The notes: generated by a model not told the origin, from the letters alone. A DNA stretch of 64,000 bases from Flintibacter muris (GCF_943192995.1 NZ_CALPCP010000012.1:1-64000), one strand, 5' to 3'; counted from the stretch's first letter, positions 9,082 through 18,421 are shown. Numbers and translations: made by a program.

Positions 9082-10611
9082 TTACCAATCCAGCCGCAGG
9101 GTCTCCCAGACCTTGACTCCCTGGGCCTGGAGGGCGGCCAGGTACAGAATCAGCGCAAAGAGTACTGTTCCCAGTCCGGCGGAGACAGGGGAAAGACCGC
9201 TGTCCTTCAAGACCCGGAACAGAAGGTTTCCTGTCAGCCCGGCCAGCAGGGCGGACAGGCCAGGGGCGGCCATCCACTGGAAGGGCTGTATTTCCAGACC
9301 GGTAGCCCGTACGGTCTGCCACAGGCACAGCCCCAGCTCCAGGGCGGTGGACACCACCGCACCGGCCACATAGCCCCCCATTCCAACTCCGGGCAGGGGG
9401 ACCAGAGCCAGGGTAAATCCCAGCTGTACCGCCCCTCCCAGCAGGGAAATGGCGGCCACCGTCCGCTGGCGGCCTATGCCGTTGAGGGAGGAGGCCAGCA
9501 CAGAGGTGCCGCAGCTCATAGCCATGACGCAGGCCAGAGGGATGAGATAGTCCCCCACGCCGTCCTGATGGAACATAGCCCGCCCCAGGTCGGGGCCTAC
9601 CACCACCATCAGCGCCATGCAGGGCAGTGTGAGCAGTGACACCGCCGAGATAGCCTGGGACACCAGCCGCCGGGCCTCGGCGGGCCGGTTCAGGGCACAG
9701 GCCCGGGACAGCCGGGGGACCAGCACCAGGTTCAGCGCCCCCAGAAACACAATGGGCAGAGACAGCATGGGCATGGTCATCCCGCACACCACCCCGAACC
9801 GGGACACGGCGGCAGACCGGTCAACGCCCCCTTCCACCAGCTTTTGGGGGATGAGGGCGGAATTGGCCGCCCCCAGCAGATTGCCCAGCAGGGCGTTCAG
9901 ACCCACAGGCAGGGCGATGGAAAAAATGCGTCTTCGGCGCACCCGCCCCTCCTCTCCCCGTCCGGTGAGCGCCCCCCGCCGGCGGCGGTAGAGGATTACC
10001 AGGGTGCAGGAGGAAAATATTTCACAGATGACCATCCCGCCAACAATCAGGCCCACCACCCGCTCCGGGTACTGGGGCAGAAACATCATCAGCAGGGCAA
10101 TCACCGCAAAGGTGCGGACAAACTGCTCCAGCAGCTCCACGATAGCCGGGGGGCGCACAATCCCGGAGCCATAGAAGAAGTGCTTGTGGCAGTTCTCCAC
10201 TCCGGTAAGGGCCACGCAGGGGATGAGAAGAATCAGCCCCAACTGGGTCCGGGCATCCCCAAGAAGGTATACAGAGATGGCGTCGGAATCCAGAATCACC
10301 GCGGTTCCAATGGGCAGCAGCAGCAAGAAAAATATGCGCAGACAGGTGGAGATGGTCTGGTCCGCCGCCTTGCGGTTGCCCAGAGCCAGGTGCTGAGAGG
10401 TGAGGTTGGACACCGCCGAGGTCAGCCCCACAGCGGTGAGGGACAAAATCACCGAGTACACCGGCATGATAAGCTGATACAGCCCCATTACCTCCGCCCC
10501 CACCAGCCGGGACAGCACCACCCGGTAGAAAAAGCCCAGCAGCTGGGAGACGGCGCTCAGCGCCGTAAGGAACAGCGCGCCCTTCCCGGCGGACAGCATT
10601 TTTTCAGACAA
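9082..10611 (-). CDS. SpoVB/MurJ-like polysaccharide or lipid flippase
   Basis: This is an integral membrane protein of about 509 residues with 12-14 hydrophobic segments, of the MOP-exporter superfamily. The N-terminus (SAVSQLLGFFYRVVLSRLVG, then MGLYQLIMPVYS) is the typical opening of stage V sporulation protein B and related lipid-linked oligosaccharide flippases. No ATG fits the ribosome binding site. AGGAGG with a good spacer points to TTG at 10611; ATG 10599 and TTG 10632 are alternatives. It probably moves a lipid-linked cell-wall or spore-cortex precursor across the membrane. It is a single gene on its strand and is not linked to sporulation genes in this window. Confidence 0.8.
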   Translation of the reverse strand: MSEKMLSAGKGALFLTALSAVSQLLGFFYRVVLSRLVGAEVMGLYQLIMPVYSVILSLTAVGLTSAVSNLTSQHLALGNRKAADQTISTCLRIFFLLLLPIGTAVILDSDAISVYLLGDARTQLGLILLIPCVALTGVENCHKHFFYGSGIVRPPAIVELLEQFVRTFAVIALLMMFLPQYPERVVGLIVGGMVICEIFSSCTLVILYRRRRGALTGRGEEGRVRRRRIFSIALPVGLNALLGNLLGAANSALIPQKLVEGGVDRSAAVSRFGVVCGMTMPMLSLPIVFLGALNLVLVPRLSRACALNRPAEARRLVSQAISAVSLLTLPCMALMVVVGPDLGRAMFHQDGVGDYLIPLACVMAMSCGTSVLASSLNGIGRQRTVAAISLLGGAVQLGFTLALVPLPGVGMGGYVAGAVVSTALELGLCLWQTVRATGLEIQPFQWMAAPGLSALLAGLTGNLLFRVLKDSGLSPVSAGLGTVLFALILYLAALQAQGVKVWETLRLDW

Positions 10612-10618
10612 AGCAATC

Positions 10619-10648
10619 CCCCCTCCTGACAATCTATTCAGGAGGGGG
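10619..10648 (-). promoter_or_regulatory. Hairpin that can cover the flippase ribosome binding site
   Basis: An 11-bp perfect inverted repeat (10619-10629 with 10638-10648) contains the only good ribosome binding site of the flippase gene in its 3' arm. In mRNA this would sequester the site, suggesting translational control. Confidence 0.4.
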
Positions 10649-10728
10649 AGAGTTTATCCATCCTCAAAGGGTAAAAGTCCTGTCCATACAGTCACTGCGG
10701 TTATTTCTGTGTGGTTTTCATCATATCT

Positions 10729-11418
10729 CTATTGGATAATCCCCTTTGCACGCATGATTTCGTCTAATCCGCCCTTTACATACTGTCCGGCGGCAATTTC
10801 CTTGCGGCGTTTGGCCTCAATCGCCAGCTTTTTGTCAGCCCCGGCAATTACAGCCTCCACATCATCCTGCGGTACCACCACCACGCCGTTATCATCGCCC
10901 ATAACCAGGTCACCCGGGTTTACAACCACACCGCCGCAGGCAATGGGGAAATTGACCTCACCGGGACCGTCCTTGTCCCCCGCGCCGCACACAGTTCCCC
11001 GGGCAAACACAGGCATGCCGATTTCCCGAAGGGTCTCAATGTCCCGCACCGTACCGTCTACCACAAGGCCAGCCACCTCCAGCTTGGCCATACAGCTCAC
11101 CATCAGGTCGCCGCATACGGCGTAGGCGTTGCAGCCCTGTGTCTCCACAACCAGAACATCCCCCGGCTGGACCATAGAAATGGCCTTGTGGAGCATAAAA
11201 TTGTCTCCTGACCGCACCTTTACCGTAACGGCAGGACCGGCAAACCTGGAACTGGGAAACATCTGGCGGATACCGCAGTCCATAGTATACAGCTTATCCA
11301 TCCCGTCTGAGATGTTGCAGGTTGAGTAATCTAAAAGTTTTTTTGCCCACTTGGGCTCCGGACGGCGAATCTCCTGTGTATAGCGAAATCCAATTCGGCC
11401 AACAAATGTTTTGTTCAT
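10729..11418 (-). CDS. RraA-family aldolase (HMG/CHA aldolase-like)
   Basis: This 229-residue protein matches the RraA/dimethylmenaquinone-methyltransferase-like fold. It has the segments ISDGMDKLYTM, FAGPAVTVKV, VDGTVRDIETL and VMGDDNGVVVVP. Class II members use a divalent metal to cleave 4-hydroxy-4-methyl-2-oxoglutarate or 4-carboxy-4-hydroxy-2-oxoadipate, releasing pyruvate. The alternative, RNase E inhibition, makes little sense as the last gene of a catabolic operon. It lies 77 nt after the binding-protein gene. It is about 60 residues longer than minimal RraA proteins, as is common for HMG aldolase-like members. Aldol cleavage is the likely final step of the pathway; the substrate is inferred only. 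Confidence 0.75.
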   Translation of the reverse strand: MNKTFVGRIGFRYTQEIRRPEPKWAKKLLDYSTCNISDGMDKLYTMDCGIRQMFPSSRFAGPAVTVKVRSGDNFMLHKAISMVQPGDVLVVETQGCNAYAVCGDLMVSCMAKLEVAGLVVDGTVRDIETLREIGMPVFARGTVCGAGDKDGPGEVNFPIACGGVVVNPGDLVMGDDNGVVVVPQDDVEAVIAGADKKLAIEAKRRKEIAAGQYVKGGLDEIMRAKGIIQ

Positions 11419-11494
11419 GTTGATTTCCTCTCAAAATTGAAGTAGTGCCGGGAGCGCGTTTTTCAGTACGCGCTCCCGCAATAAAGCGTTTTAC

Positions 11495-12511
11495 TTACAG
11501 TACCCCGACTTCCTTATAATATTTCTCCGCGCCGGGGTGGAGCGGAGCGATGCACGCATCCACCACGTTGGCGGGGTCCAGGTCCGTAAAGAAGCTGTGA
11601 GCTTTTACCAGACTCTCCTTGCCCTCCATAATAGACTTTACAATGCCATAGGCGGTATCGTCGTCCATGCTGGCATTGCAGAACACGGTGGTCCACAGAC
11701 CTACTGTAACAGCTTCACCAGTTTGGCCGGAGTAGGTCTCCGCCGGAATCACCATGCGGGAGTACTCGGGAGAGCCTTCTGTAATTGTGCTGACCTGCTC
11801 GTCAGTCAGGCTCAGCAGTACCCAGTCGGACCCGTCGCCATAGATGTCGGCAATCCAGGAAGCGCCCAGACCGGTGGCGTCCAGAATGGCGTCCACCTGG
11901 CCGGTCTTCATCCGGGAGGAGGCCTGGACACGGCTGCCGCTGTACTCCAGCTTCACATCATCCAGCGGGATGCCCAGCATAGGCAGTAGCTTCATGGTTG
12001 CCAGTTCCACGCCGTCCCCCGGGGCCAGGCATTCAAATTTCGCGCCTGTCAGGTCGGTGATGTCCTTGGCGTTCAGGCCCTTGCGAACCAGAATGTGCAC
12101 TGGAGTGGCGCTGTAATTAAACAGTGTGCGTACGTCCGCAGTGGCGGCTCCTTCAAAGCTGTCGCTTCCGTTGATGCCGGAGGCCACGGCGCTGGCCTGG
12201 GCCATGCCGATGTCCAGCTCGCCGTCGTTCACGGCGCCGACGTTATACACGCTGCCGCCAGTGGCCTGCGCGGTAACCGCCAGACCGGTACCGTCCATAA
12301 TAACTGATGCGGCGGCGGCTCCCATTGTGAAGAAGTTGCCGCCCAGACTGGCAGTTCCCAGGCTCAGCGTCCTGCCTGAGGTGGGCTGGACGGGCTGCTG
12401 AGTCTGGCTGCCGGAAGGCGTTGAGGCGCTGCCCGGTGCGGGACTGCCTCCACAGGAGGCCAGGCTTAGGGACAGGGCGAAAGACAGCAGCAGTGCGGTG
12501 ATTTTTTTCAT
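11495..12511 (-). CDS. TAXI-family TRAP solute-binding lipoprotein
   Basis: This 338-residue protein has a lipoprotein signal peptide with lipobox LASC (Cys20), a Ser/Thr/Pro/Gln-rich linker, and then a TAXI (TRAP-associated extracytoplasmic immunogenic) binding domain starting at TLSLGTASLGGNFFTMG. It captures the substrate outside the cell and hands it to the fused permease encoded 26 nt upstream. TAXI proteins are known or predicted to bind small carboxylates and amino acids such as glutamate. The start is supported by GGAGG before ATG 12511. The order permease then binding protein fits a TAXI operon. Confidence 0.85.
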   Translation of the reverse strand: MKKITALLLSFALSLSLASCGGSPAPGSASTPSGSQTQQPVQPTSGRTLSLGTASLGGNFFTMGAAAASVIMDGTGLAVTAQATGGSVYNVGAVNDGELDIGMAQASAVASGINGSDSFEGAATADVRTLFNYSATPVHILVRKGLNAKDITDLTGAKFECLAPGDGVELATMKLLPMLGIPLDDVKLEYSGSRVQASSRMKTGQVDAILDATGLGASWIADIYGDGSDWVLLSLTDEQVSTITEGSPEYSRMVIPAETYSGQTGEAVTVGLWTTVFCNASMDDDTAYGIVKSIMEGKESLVKAHSFFTDLDPANVVDACIAPLHPGAEKYYKEVGVL

Positions 12512-12537
12512 GTTTTTTTCCTCCGATATTGTAAAAT

Positions 12538-14442
12538 TTAAGGACTCGCAGTTTTTTTGCTATGAACGGCCACAGCCACAACCGCGGTTACGGCCGCGGC
12601 CAGAGCCAGACCGATCAGAGAGACAACTACATTGGGCCAGATTAACAGCAGTGCAATCACAGCAAAGGCCGCGCGCAGTCCGGGCCCCACAGGCTTGAAC
12701 ATGGCCCCTTCAATAGCGGCGCACAGGAATACCAGCCCCACTCCCGTTACAAAGAAGCCGAACAGTGTGGCGGCCACATTTACATCCCCTGTCAGCAGCA
12801 AATCGGGGGTGTAGATGAAAACAAACGGAACGATAAATCCGGCTACGGCCAGCCGCATGGAAAGAAAACCGATTTTGTTGGGATTTCCTCCGGAAAGGCC
12901 GGCGGCGGTATAGGCCCCGGTGGCTACCGGAGGCGTAATGGTAGACATACAGCCGTAGTAAAATACAAACAGGTGGGCATACAAATCGCTGATCCCCACA
13001 AGGGTGAGGGCCGGTGCGGCACTGATGCTGGCCAGCACATAGGCGGCAGAGGTGGGCAGTCCCATGCCCAGGACCATAGCCACCAGCATGGTCATAAACA
13101 AAGTAAACAGTTTGATTCCGCCTGTAATCTGAAAAATAATACGGGCAATGGTCATCGTAATTCCCGTAAGGGAGAAGGTGCCCACCACGATACCTACCAC
13201 GGCGGTGGCGGTGCCCAAAGTCATGGCCGTTCTGGCGGCGGTGTAGAGGATGCGGGCCAGCTTGTCCAGGTTCAGGCGGGTCTCTTTCCGCAGCATAGAC
13301 AGCGCCAGTGCTGTTACAATGCCGCCCCAGAAGGCCGCGAAGGTGGGGGTGTAATTCATCACAAGCAGGACCACAATTCCCACCATGGGCAGCAGAAGGT
13401 AGGAGCGCTTCAGCAAGTCGATCCAGGCCTTTTTGTCATCACCGCTGCTGCTCAGATTCAGGCGGACCGCCCGGAAGTGAACGGTGGAAAATACACTGAC
13501 ATAGTACAATACCGCCGGGAGGATGGCCGCTACTGCCAACTGGATGTAGGGAATCCCCAGGGTATCGGCAAGCATAAAAGCGGTGGCTCCCATCACAGGC
13601 GGGAGAATCTGTCCGCCCGCTGAGGCGGCGCACTCCACCGCGCCGGAAAAGTTGCTGTCGTAACCCACCCGCTTCATCAGCGGAATGGTAAACGCGCCGG
13701 TGGTGGCCACATTGGCAGAGGTCTCGCCGCTGACCATGCCCATCAGACTGCTGGAAATAACCGCAACCTTGGCGGGACCGCCCCGGGAACTGCCGGCGAT
13801 GGCGTTGGCCAGGTCATAGAAATAGTCAGAGATGCCTACTTCTTGAAGGATGGCTCCAAAGATGACAAAGACCACGATTGTCTCCGCCGACACCCCCAGA
13901 GCAAAGCCGAATACCCCTTCGCCCCCCAGGACAAGGTGGTTGATGAGCCGTTTCAGGCTGTAGCCGGTAGTGGCCAGCATGCCGGAAAGGTGCTGCCCAA
14001 AAAAGGCATAGGCCAGCACAATCAGCGACAGCACACTCAACCCCGGGCTGACCACCCTTCGGGCCCCCTCATACATGAGAATCAGAACCAGAATGCCCAG
14101 CACCACGTCAATATCGGCACAGCGGCCTCCCATTTTAATCAGGGAGTCGTACCGTACAAACATCCCAATAAATACGCCCGCGGCTACCGCAGCCAGCAGC
14201 CAGTCAAATATTCCGATCCGGTCCTGCCGGCACCTGCGCAGTACAGGGGTCAGCAGAAAAATCATCACCAGGGCAAACCCCAAATGGACAATGCGCACCT
14301 TGTGAGGCACCATATAGATCATCTGTGCGGCAATCAGAATTTGATACAGCATCCAGACAATTCCCACCGCAGCAGCCGCCTTCTGCGAGGGGCCGGTCAA
14401 CGCCTTTCGCAGACTTTGACGGCTGACCTTTTTCTCTTCCAC
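12538..14442 (-). CDS. Fused TRAP transporter permease (small 4TM plus large 12TM subunits)
   Basis: This membrane protein of about 634 residues combines the small DctQ-like part (roughly the first 150 residues) and the large DctM-like part in one chain, the usual form for TAXI systems. Signature stretches of the large subunit include FVIFGAILQEVG, GGPAKVAVISSSLMG and LGMGLPTSAAYVLA. It uses an ion gradient to import the solute delivered by the TAXI lipoprotein. The frame opens with TTG codons that overlap the ribosome binding site, so GTG at 14442, two nt after the LeuD-like stop, is the more likely start. Tight spacing implies translational coupling. Confidence 0.85.
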   Translation of the reverse strand: MEEKKVSRQSLRKALTGPSQKAAAAVGIVWMLYQILIAAQMIYMVPHKVRIVHLGFALVMIFLLTPVLRRCRQDRIGIFDWLLAAVAAGVFIGMFVRYDSLIKMGGRCADIDVVLGILVLILMYEGARRVVSPGLSVLSLIVLAYAFFGQHLSGMLATTGYSLKRLINHLVLGGEGVFGFALGVSAETIVVFVIFGAILQEVGISDYFYDLANAIAGSSRGGPAKVAVISSSLMGMVSGETSANVATTGAFTIPLMKRVGYDSNFSGAVECAASAGGQILPPVMGATAFMLADTLGIPYIQLAVAAILPAVLYYVSVFSTVHFRAVRLNLSSSGDDKKAWIDLLKRSYLLLPMVGIVVLLVMNYTPTFAAFWGGIVTALALSMLRKETRLNLDKLARILYTAARTAMTLGTATAVVGIVVGTFSLTGITMTIARIIFQITGGIKLFTLFMTMLVAMVLGMGLPTSAAYVLASISAAPALTLVGISDLYAHLFVFYYGCMSTITPPVATGAYTAAGLSGGNPNKIGFLSMRLAVAGFIVPFVFIYTPDLLLTGDVNVAATLFGFFVTGVGLVFLCAAIEGAMFKPVGPGLRAAFAVIALLLIWPNVVVSLIGLALAAAVTAVVAVAVHSKKTASP

Positions 14443-14444
14443 AG

Positions 14445-14954
14445 TCAACAACCCTCCTTTTTGTTTTTTTGCCGGACATATTCAATCAGCCCGCCGCTGA
14501 GGATAATCTCCTCCAGCTCTCTGCGAAGGCCAGGGCATCGGACCGCCAGTCCCGTGTCCAGGTCCTGCGTCAAAATGCCCTGTTCATCCACAGTGACCCG
14601 AAGCCTGTCCCCCTCTCGGATGGAGCTGGTATCCAGCTCCACAATGAGAATTCCGTTGTTGACAGCGTTGCGGTAGTAACTGCGGGCAAAGGACTTGGCC
14701 AGGATTACCGGGATCTGACTGCCCCGAACCACCTGAGCCGCCACCTCCATGGCGGAGCCGCATCCAAAGTTTTCTCCGGCAACCAGGATGGAAGTGCCGT
14801 GCAGCTCCCGGGAAAATCCGGGGCGAATATCTTCCATCAGATACTGCTTTAAAATCTCAACATCCAAAGTGTCCCGTTTGCGGCGGGAGGAGATGATATA
14901 GTCTGTGTTGATATCGTCACCAAAGCAAAAGGCGGTCCCTTCAAATTGAGTCAC
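14445..14954 (-). CDS. Aconitase-superfamily hydro-lyase, small subunit (LeuD-like)
   Basis: This 169-residue protein carries the swivelling domain of isopropylmalate/homoaconitate dehydratases. It has FGDDINTDYIISSRRKR near the start, the conserved NFGCGSAMEVA loop and KSFARSYYRNAVNNG. It overlaps the end of the large-subunit gene by 14 nt, so the two form a heterodimer. No leuA, leuB or ilv genes are nearby and the setting is catabolic, so leucine synthesis is unlikely. A hydration or dehydration of a hydroxy-dicarboxylate feeding the RraA-type aldolase is more plausible. The start is GTG with a moderate ribosome binding site. Confidence 0.75.
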   Translation of the reverse strand: MTQFEGTAFCFGDDINTDYIISSRRKRDTLDVEILKQYLMEDIRPGFSRELHGTSILVAGENFGCGSAMEVAAQVVRGSQIPVILAKSFARSYYRNAVNNGILIVELDTSSIREGDRLRVTVDEQGILTQDLDTGLAVRCPGLRRELEEIILSGGLIEYVRQKNKKEGC

Positions 14955-16209
14955 AGCTTATCAACTCCTTTGGATCAGTAAATTTGCCGGTCAGCGCCGC
15001 TGCCGCGGCGACCACAGGGGACCCCAGATAGATGTTGGCAGCGGTATTGCCCATACGGCCCAAAAAATTTCGGTTTGCGGTGGACAACACAGTAAATCCG
15101 TCTCTGGGAACGCCGGGACTGCTGCCGCAGCAGGGTCCGCAGCCGGGCGGGAGGATGGCAGCTCCCCGGGACAGCAGCTGCGCTGTAATCCCCTCCTCTG
15201 TCATAGCCAGGTATACAGCGCGGGAGGCGGGCACAACCAGGGTTTCCACCTGAAATTGCCCCGGAACCTGCTTCAAAAGCCGGTGCACATTGCGAAAGTC
15301 CTCCAGCCGGCCGTTGGTGCAGGTGCCCAGCATCACCATATCCACCGGTCTGCCCGCCAGCTCAGACAGCTCCACCCCGTTGGCCACCCCGTGGGGGCAG
15401 GCGACAATGTGCCCTACCTGGGACAGATCCACAGTAAGCCGCTGGCAGTAGTGCGCATCGTCATCCGGAAACACAGCTCCATCGGTACACAGCCCTCTCT
15501 CCCGGCAATACTGCTCCGCCGCCTGGTCAAAGGGCATAATGGCACACTTGGCACAGCACTCCGCCATCATATTGCAGATGGTCTTTCTGTCGTCCATTGT
15601 GAGGTGAGCCAGCCCTGCTCCGCCGAACTCAATCGCCTTGTAATTTCCGCCATTGGCCCCCAGCTGCCGGATCAGCCACAGCGCCGCCTCTTTTCCGCCG
15701 ACCATCTGTGCGGGCCTGCCGGTGAAGTCGATGCGTATGGTCTCCGGAACTTTAAACCACAGCTCACCGCTCTGGAATACCATGGCCATGTCAGAGGAGC
15801 CGATTCCAATTCCAAGGCAGTTCAGGTAGCCATAGGTAGTACTGTGGGAGTCGCCGCCCACAATCAGCCGGCCCGGCTGGACATAGCCCCGCTCATCAAA
15901 TACCTGATGGGCGATCCCCTCTCCCCCTCTGCACACTGGGATGCCATACTGTTCACTGAAATCAAATACACTTTGCTGGAGTTTGGCCACTTTACTGTCC
16001 GGACAGGGGACATAGTGGTCCAGAATAAAGGCGATCCGCTCCGGATAGGGGACATGGCTGGCCTTCATCTTGTGAAAAATCTCAATGGTGAGGGGGCCGG
16101 AGGCGTCGTTAGACATGGCGGCGTCCACCTGCGCCATAATCACATCCCCGGCTTTCACATCGGCGCCCGTTTTCCGGGAAAAAATCTTCTCTGCGCTGGT
16201 CTTTCCCAT
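14941..16209 (-). CDS. Aconitase-superfamily hydro-lyase, large subunit (LeuC-like)
   Basis: This 422-residue protein has the three iron-sulfur cysteines of the family: Cys297 in LGTCTNGR, and Cys357 and Cys360 in GCGPCCG. It also has the GGDSHSTTYG active-site segment near residue 120, and the R-S-SPGVPRDG and NRNFLGRMG regions. It would carry a [4Fe-4S] cluster that binds substrate carboxylate and hydroxyl groups. The length matches IPMD/homoaconitase large subunits. The gene sits between an ammonia-lyase and the small subunit in an operon with a TAXI transporter. The true substrate may therefore be a citramalate-, oxalomesaconate- or methyl-hydroxyglutarate-like acid rather than isopropylmalate. 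Confidence 0.8.
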   Translation of the reverse strand: MGKTSAEKIFSRKTGADVKAGDVIMAQVDAAMSNDASGPLTIEIFHKMKASHVPYPERIAFILDHYVPCPDSKVAKLQQSVFDFSEQYGIPVCRGGEGIAHQVFDERGYVQPGRLIVGGDSHSTTYGYLNCLGIGIGSSDMAMVFQSGELWFKVPETIRIDFTGRPAQMVGGKEAALWLIRQLGANGGNYKAIEFGGAGLAHLTMDDRKTICNMMAECCAKCAIMPFDQAAEQYCRERGLCTDGAVFPDDDAHYCQRLTVDLSQVGHIVACPHGVANGVELSELAGRPVDMVMLGTCTNGRLEDFRNVHRLLKQVPGQFQVETLVVPASRAVYLAMTEEGITAQLLSRGAAILPPGCGPCCGSSPGVPRDGFTVLSTANRNFLGRMGNTAANIYLGSPVVAAAAALTGKFTDPKELISCDSI

Positions 16210-16212
16210 CTG

Positions 16213-17190
16213 TCATCCCTCCTGAAAACCAGTTCCGCAGCGGAGCGCGCGCTCCAGCACGGCCAGATCGTTGTTTCCGCCGGTAAGGACAAAGCAGACC
16301 TTGTCCTCAGGCCGGACTGGAAGCTTGCCCTCCATAGCCGCCGCAATCCCCAAAACTGAGGAGGGTTCGGCCACCAGCTTGGCCTCGGCCACGCAGAGGG
16401 CTACGGCACTTTGAATGGATGTCTCCTCCGCTTGAAACAGGCCGTCCACCCGCTGGCGGATCAGCTCAAAATTACCGGCGTCCGCATGGCTGCACCAGGT
16501 GCCGTCCGCGATGGTGTACCCGGTCTGGATGGTGAGGGCTTTTCCCGCTTCCAGGCTTTTGGCATAGCGGGGAGCCTGAGCCGGTTCTGCGCCGAATACC
16601 CGGATGGATGGCTGAATGGCCTTGGCCGCCGTAGCTGTGCCGGAGATCAATCCGCCGCCCCCTACCGGGGTGACGATGGCGGTCAGCTCCGGCTCATCCT
16701 CCAAAACCTCCAGGGCAATGGTCCCCTGTCCGGCCAGAACATAGAAGTCGGCGTGGGAGTGGACCAGCACATAGCCCTCCTCTTTGGCCAGTTGCCTGGC
16801 TTTTGCGGTACGCTCCCCGGTTTGGGTTCCGCAGAAGAGAACCTTGGCCCCCAGTTTGCGGATGCCCTCCAGCTTGGCGGGATTGGGGTTTTCAGGCATG
16901 ATGACTGTCGCGTCAATGCCCAGACATTGGGCCACATAGGCCACCGCTTTGGCGTGGTTCCCGGAAGAGGCGGTGACCACACCTCTGCCCCGCTCCTCTT
17001 CCGTGAGCAAGGTCATGCGGCTGGAGGCCCCCCGCACCTTAAAAGAGCCCGTCCGCTGCAGCATTTCCGGCTTTAAATAGACCTGACAGCCCAGCCAGGC
17101 ATCCAAAGCCGGCGCACGGAGCAGCGGGGTCCGGACTGCAAAGGGCCGAATGCGCTCCCGCGCCTGTTGTACATCCTTCCAACTCAGCAT
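16213..17190 (-). CDS. PLP-dependent threonine/serine/hydroxyaspartate ammonia-lyase
   Basis: This 325-residue fold-type II PLP enzyme has Lys51 in TGSFKVRGA as the Schiff-base residue, SSGNHAKAVAY as the substrate loop and PVGGGGLISG as the phosphate-binding glycine loop. It lacks the C-terminal ACT-like domain of biosynthetic IlvA. It therefore belongs with catabolic threonine dehydratases, serine racemase-like enzymes and beta-hydroxyaspartate dehydratase. It starts one base after the aminotransferase stop codon. The pairing with a class V aminotransferase recalls the BhcA/BhcB pair of the beta-hydroxyaspartate cycle, but BhcC and BhcD homologues are absent here. Substrate is undetermined. 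Confidence 0.8.
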   Translation of the reverse strand: MLSWKDVQQARERIRPFAVRTPLLRAPALDAWLGCQVYLKPEMLQRTGSFKVRGASSRMTLLTEEERGRGVVTASSGNHAKAVAYVAQCLGIDATVIMPENPNPAKLEGIRKLGAKVLFCGTQTGERTAKARQLAKEEGYVLVHSHADFYVLAGQGTIALEVLEDEPELTAIVTPVGGGGLISGTATAAKAIQPSIRVFGAEPAQAPRYAKSLEAGKALTIQTGYTIADGTWCSHADAGNFELIRQRVDGLFQAEETSIQSAVALCVAEAKLVAEPSSVLGIAAAMEGKLPVRPEDKVCFVLTGGNNDLAVLERALRCGTGFQEG

Positions 17191-17191
17191 T

Positions 17192-18352
17192 TCAGCTGTC
17201 CTCTCCGGCCAGGAATGCGCTCAGTCCGGCTCCGGGCGCTTCCTTCCAGCCCAAGTCCGCCATGGCGGCCTCCAAAACCGCGATGCACTGGAGCATGTCC
17301 TCCATGTAACAATAGCCCATGTGGGCAATTCGGATGGTCTTTCCCGCCTGTTCACCCAGGCCGCCACCGATTTGAATATGATACCGCTTCCGCATATGGG
17401 CCACCAGCGCGCTGGCATCCAGGCCGTCAGGGGGCGCCGCTACCGTCAGAGAGTCGCTGCGGAAGGCACAGTTCTTTGGAAACAGCTGAAAGCCCATGGC
17501 CTCCAGTGCAGCCCTGGTCCGGCGGGCCAGATCGTGGTGCCGGGCAAAGACCTGTTCCACCCCCTCTTCCTGTATCATTTTCACAGCCTCATGGACCGCC
17601 AGCACCAGACTGACTGGAGTGGAACCGGGGGTCTGGCCGTTTTTCTCCAGATTTTTTCTGATGCTTTTAAAGTCGATATAGAAGTCATGGGACTCTATAG
17701 CGGCGCAGGCTCTTTCCGCCTTTTCGCTCAGCACACAAAAGCTCATCCCGGCCGGGGACATCAATCCCTTTTGGGAGGCGGTCACAACGGCGTCCACACC
17801 CCACTCGTCAAATTGGAAGGGGGCGCACCCCGCCGCGCTGACACAGTCTACAATCAACATCAGGTCATACCTTCTGGCCAGCTTTCCAATCTCCCAGATG
17901 GGGTTGACCAGGCCGTTGGAGGTATCGTTATGGACTACAGTGATGGCGGTGGCCTTGTGCAGGCGGATCAGCCGCTCCAACTCCTCCAGGTCCACGTTGT
18001 CGCTCCAGCCCTCCCAGCAGCGGACGCAGGGGATGTGGTTGCGTTCCATCATTTTGGCCGCCATAGCCCCAAAACTGCCGTTACAGATGGCAATAGCCTT
18101 GTCCTCCGGCGTCAGAATATTGTTGATAACCCCTTCCATTGCTCCCCGTCCGGTGGTGTGGACCGGGTATACCTGGCGCTGTGTGCCAAAAACAGGCTTC
18201 ATCAGTTCCAGGGTCTCGGTCAGAATTTGGGCAAATTCATCTACCCGATGGTGGTAGCATGCTTGAATTGATGCCAATGAGACCCGGTTTGGAATGTTGA
18301 CCGGTCCGGGGGTAAAGAGTTTGTTTGGGCGGCCATATTCTTGTGCGGTCAT
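17192..18352 (-). CDS. Class V aminotransferase (alanine/aspartate-glyoxylate type)
   Basis: The start at 18352 is chosen because AGGAGG lies 7 nt before it; longer frames lack such a site. The 386-residue protein begins with KLFTPGPVNIP, has TTGRGAMEGV (PLP phosphate contact), Asp169 in LIVDCVSAAG and the PLP lysine 195 in TASQKGL. This is the serine-pyruvate/alanine-glyoxylate aminotransferase subgroup, which also includes BhcA. As first gene of the operon it may convert the imported amino acid to its 2-oxo acid, or make an amino acid for the next enzyme. Amino donor and acceptor cannot be told from sequence. Confidence 0.8.
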   Translation of the reverse strand: MTAQEYGRPNKLFTPGPVNIPNRVSLASIQACYHHRVDEFAQILTETLELMKPVFGTQRQVYPVHTTGRGAMEGVINNILTPEDKAIAICNGSFGAMAAKMMERNHIPCVRCWEGWSDNVDLEELERLIRLHKATAITVVHNDTSNGLVNPIWEIGKLARRYDLMLIVDCVSAAGCAPFQFDEWGVDAVVTASQKGLMSPAGMSFCVLSEKAERACAAIESHDFYIDFKSIRKNLEKNGQTPGSTPVSLVLAVHEAVKMIQEEGVEQVFARHHDLARRTRAALEAMGFQLFPKNCAFRSDSLTVAAPPDGLDASALVAHMRKRYHIQIGGGLGEQAGKTIRIAHMGYCYMEDMLQCIAVLEAAMADLGWKEAPGAGLSAFLAGEDS

Positions 18353-18421
18353 AAATGTGCCTCCTTCATCCATTGCGGTTTGCATAGTGCCTGGTTCTAT
18401 ATTGCATACTAAAATCATACA

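Noticed and set aside
12973-14676. Long plus-strand frames opposite the TRAP permease and LeuD-like genes
   Set aside because: Composition rich in Gln, His and Gly, no ribosome binding sites, and complete overlap with conserved membrane-protein sequence.
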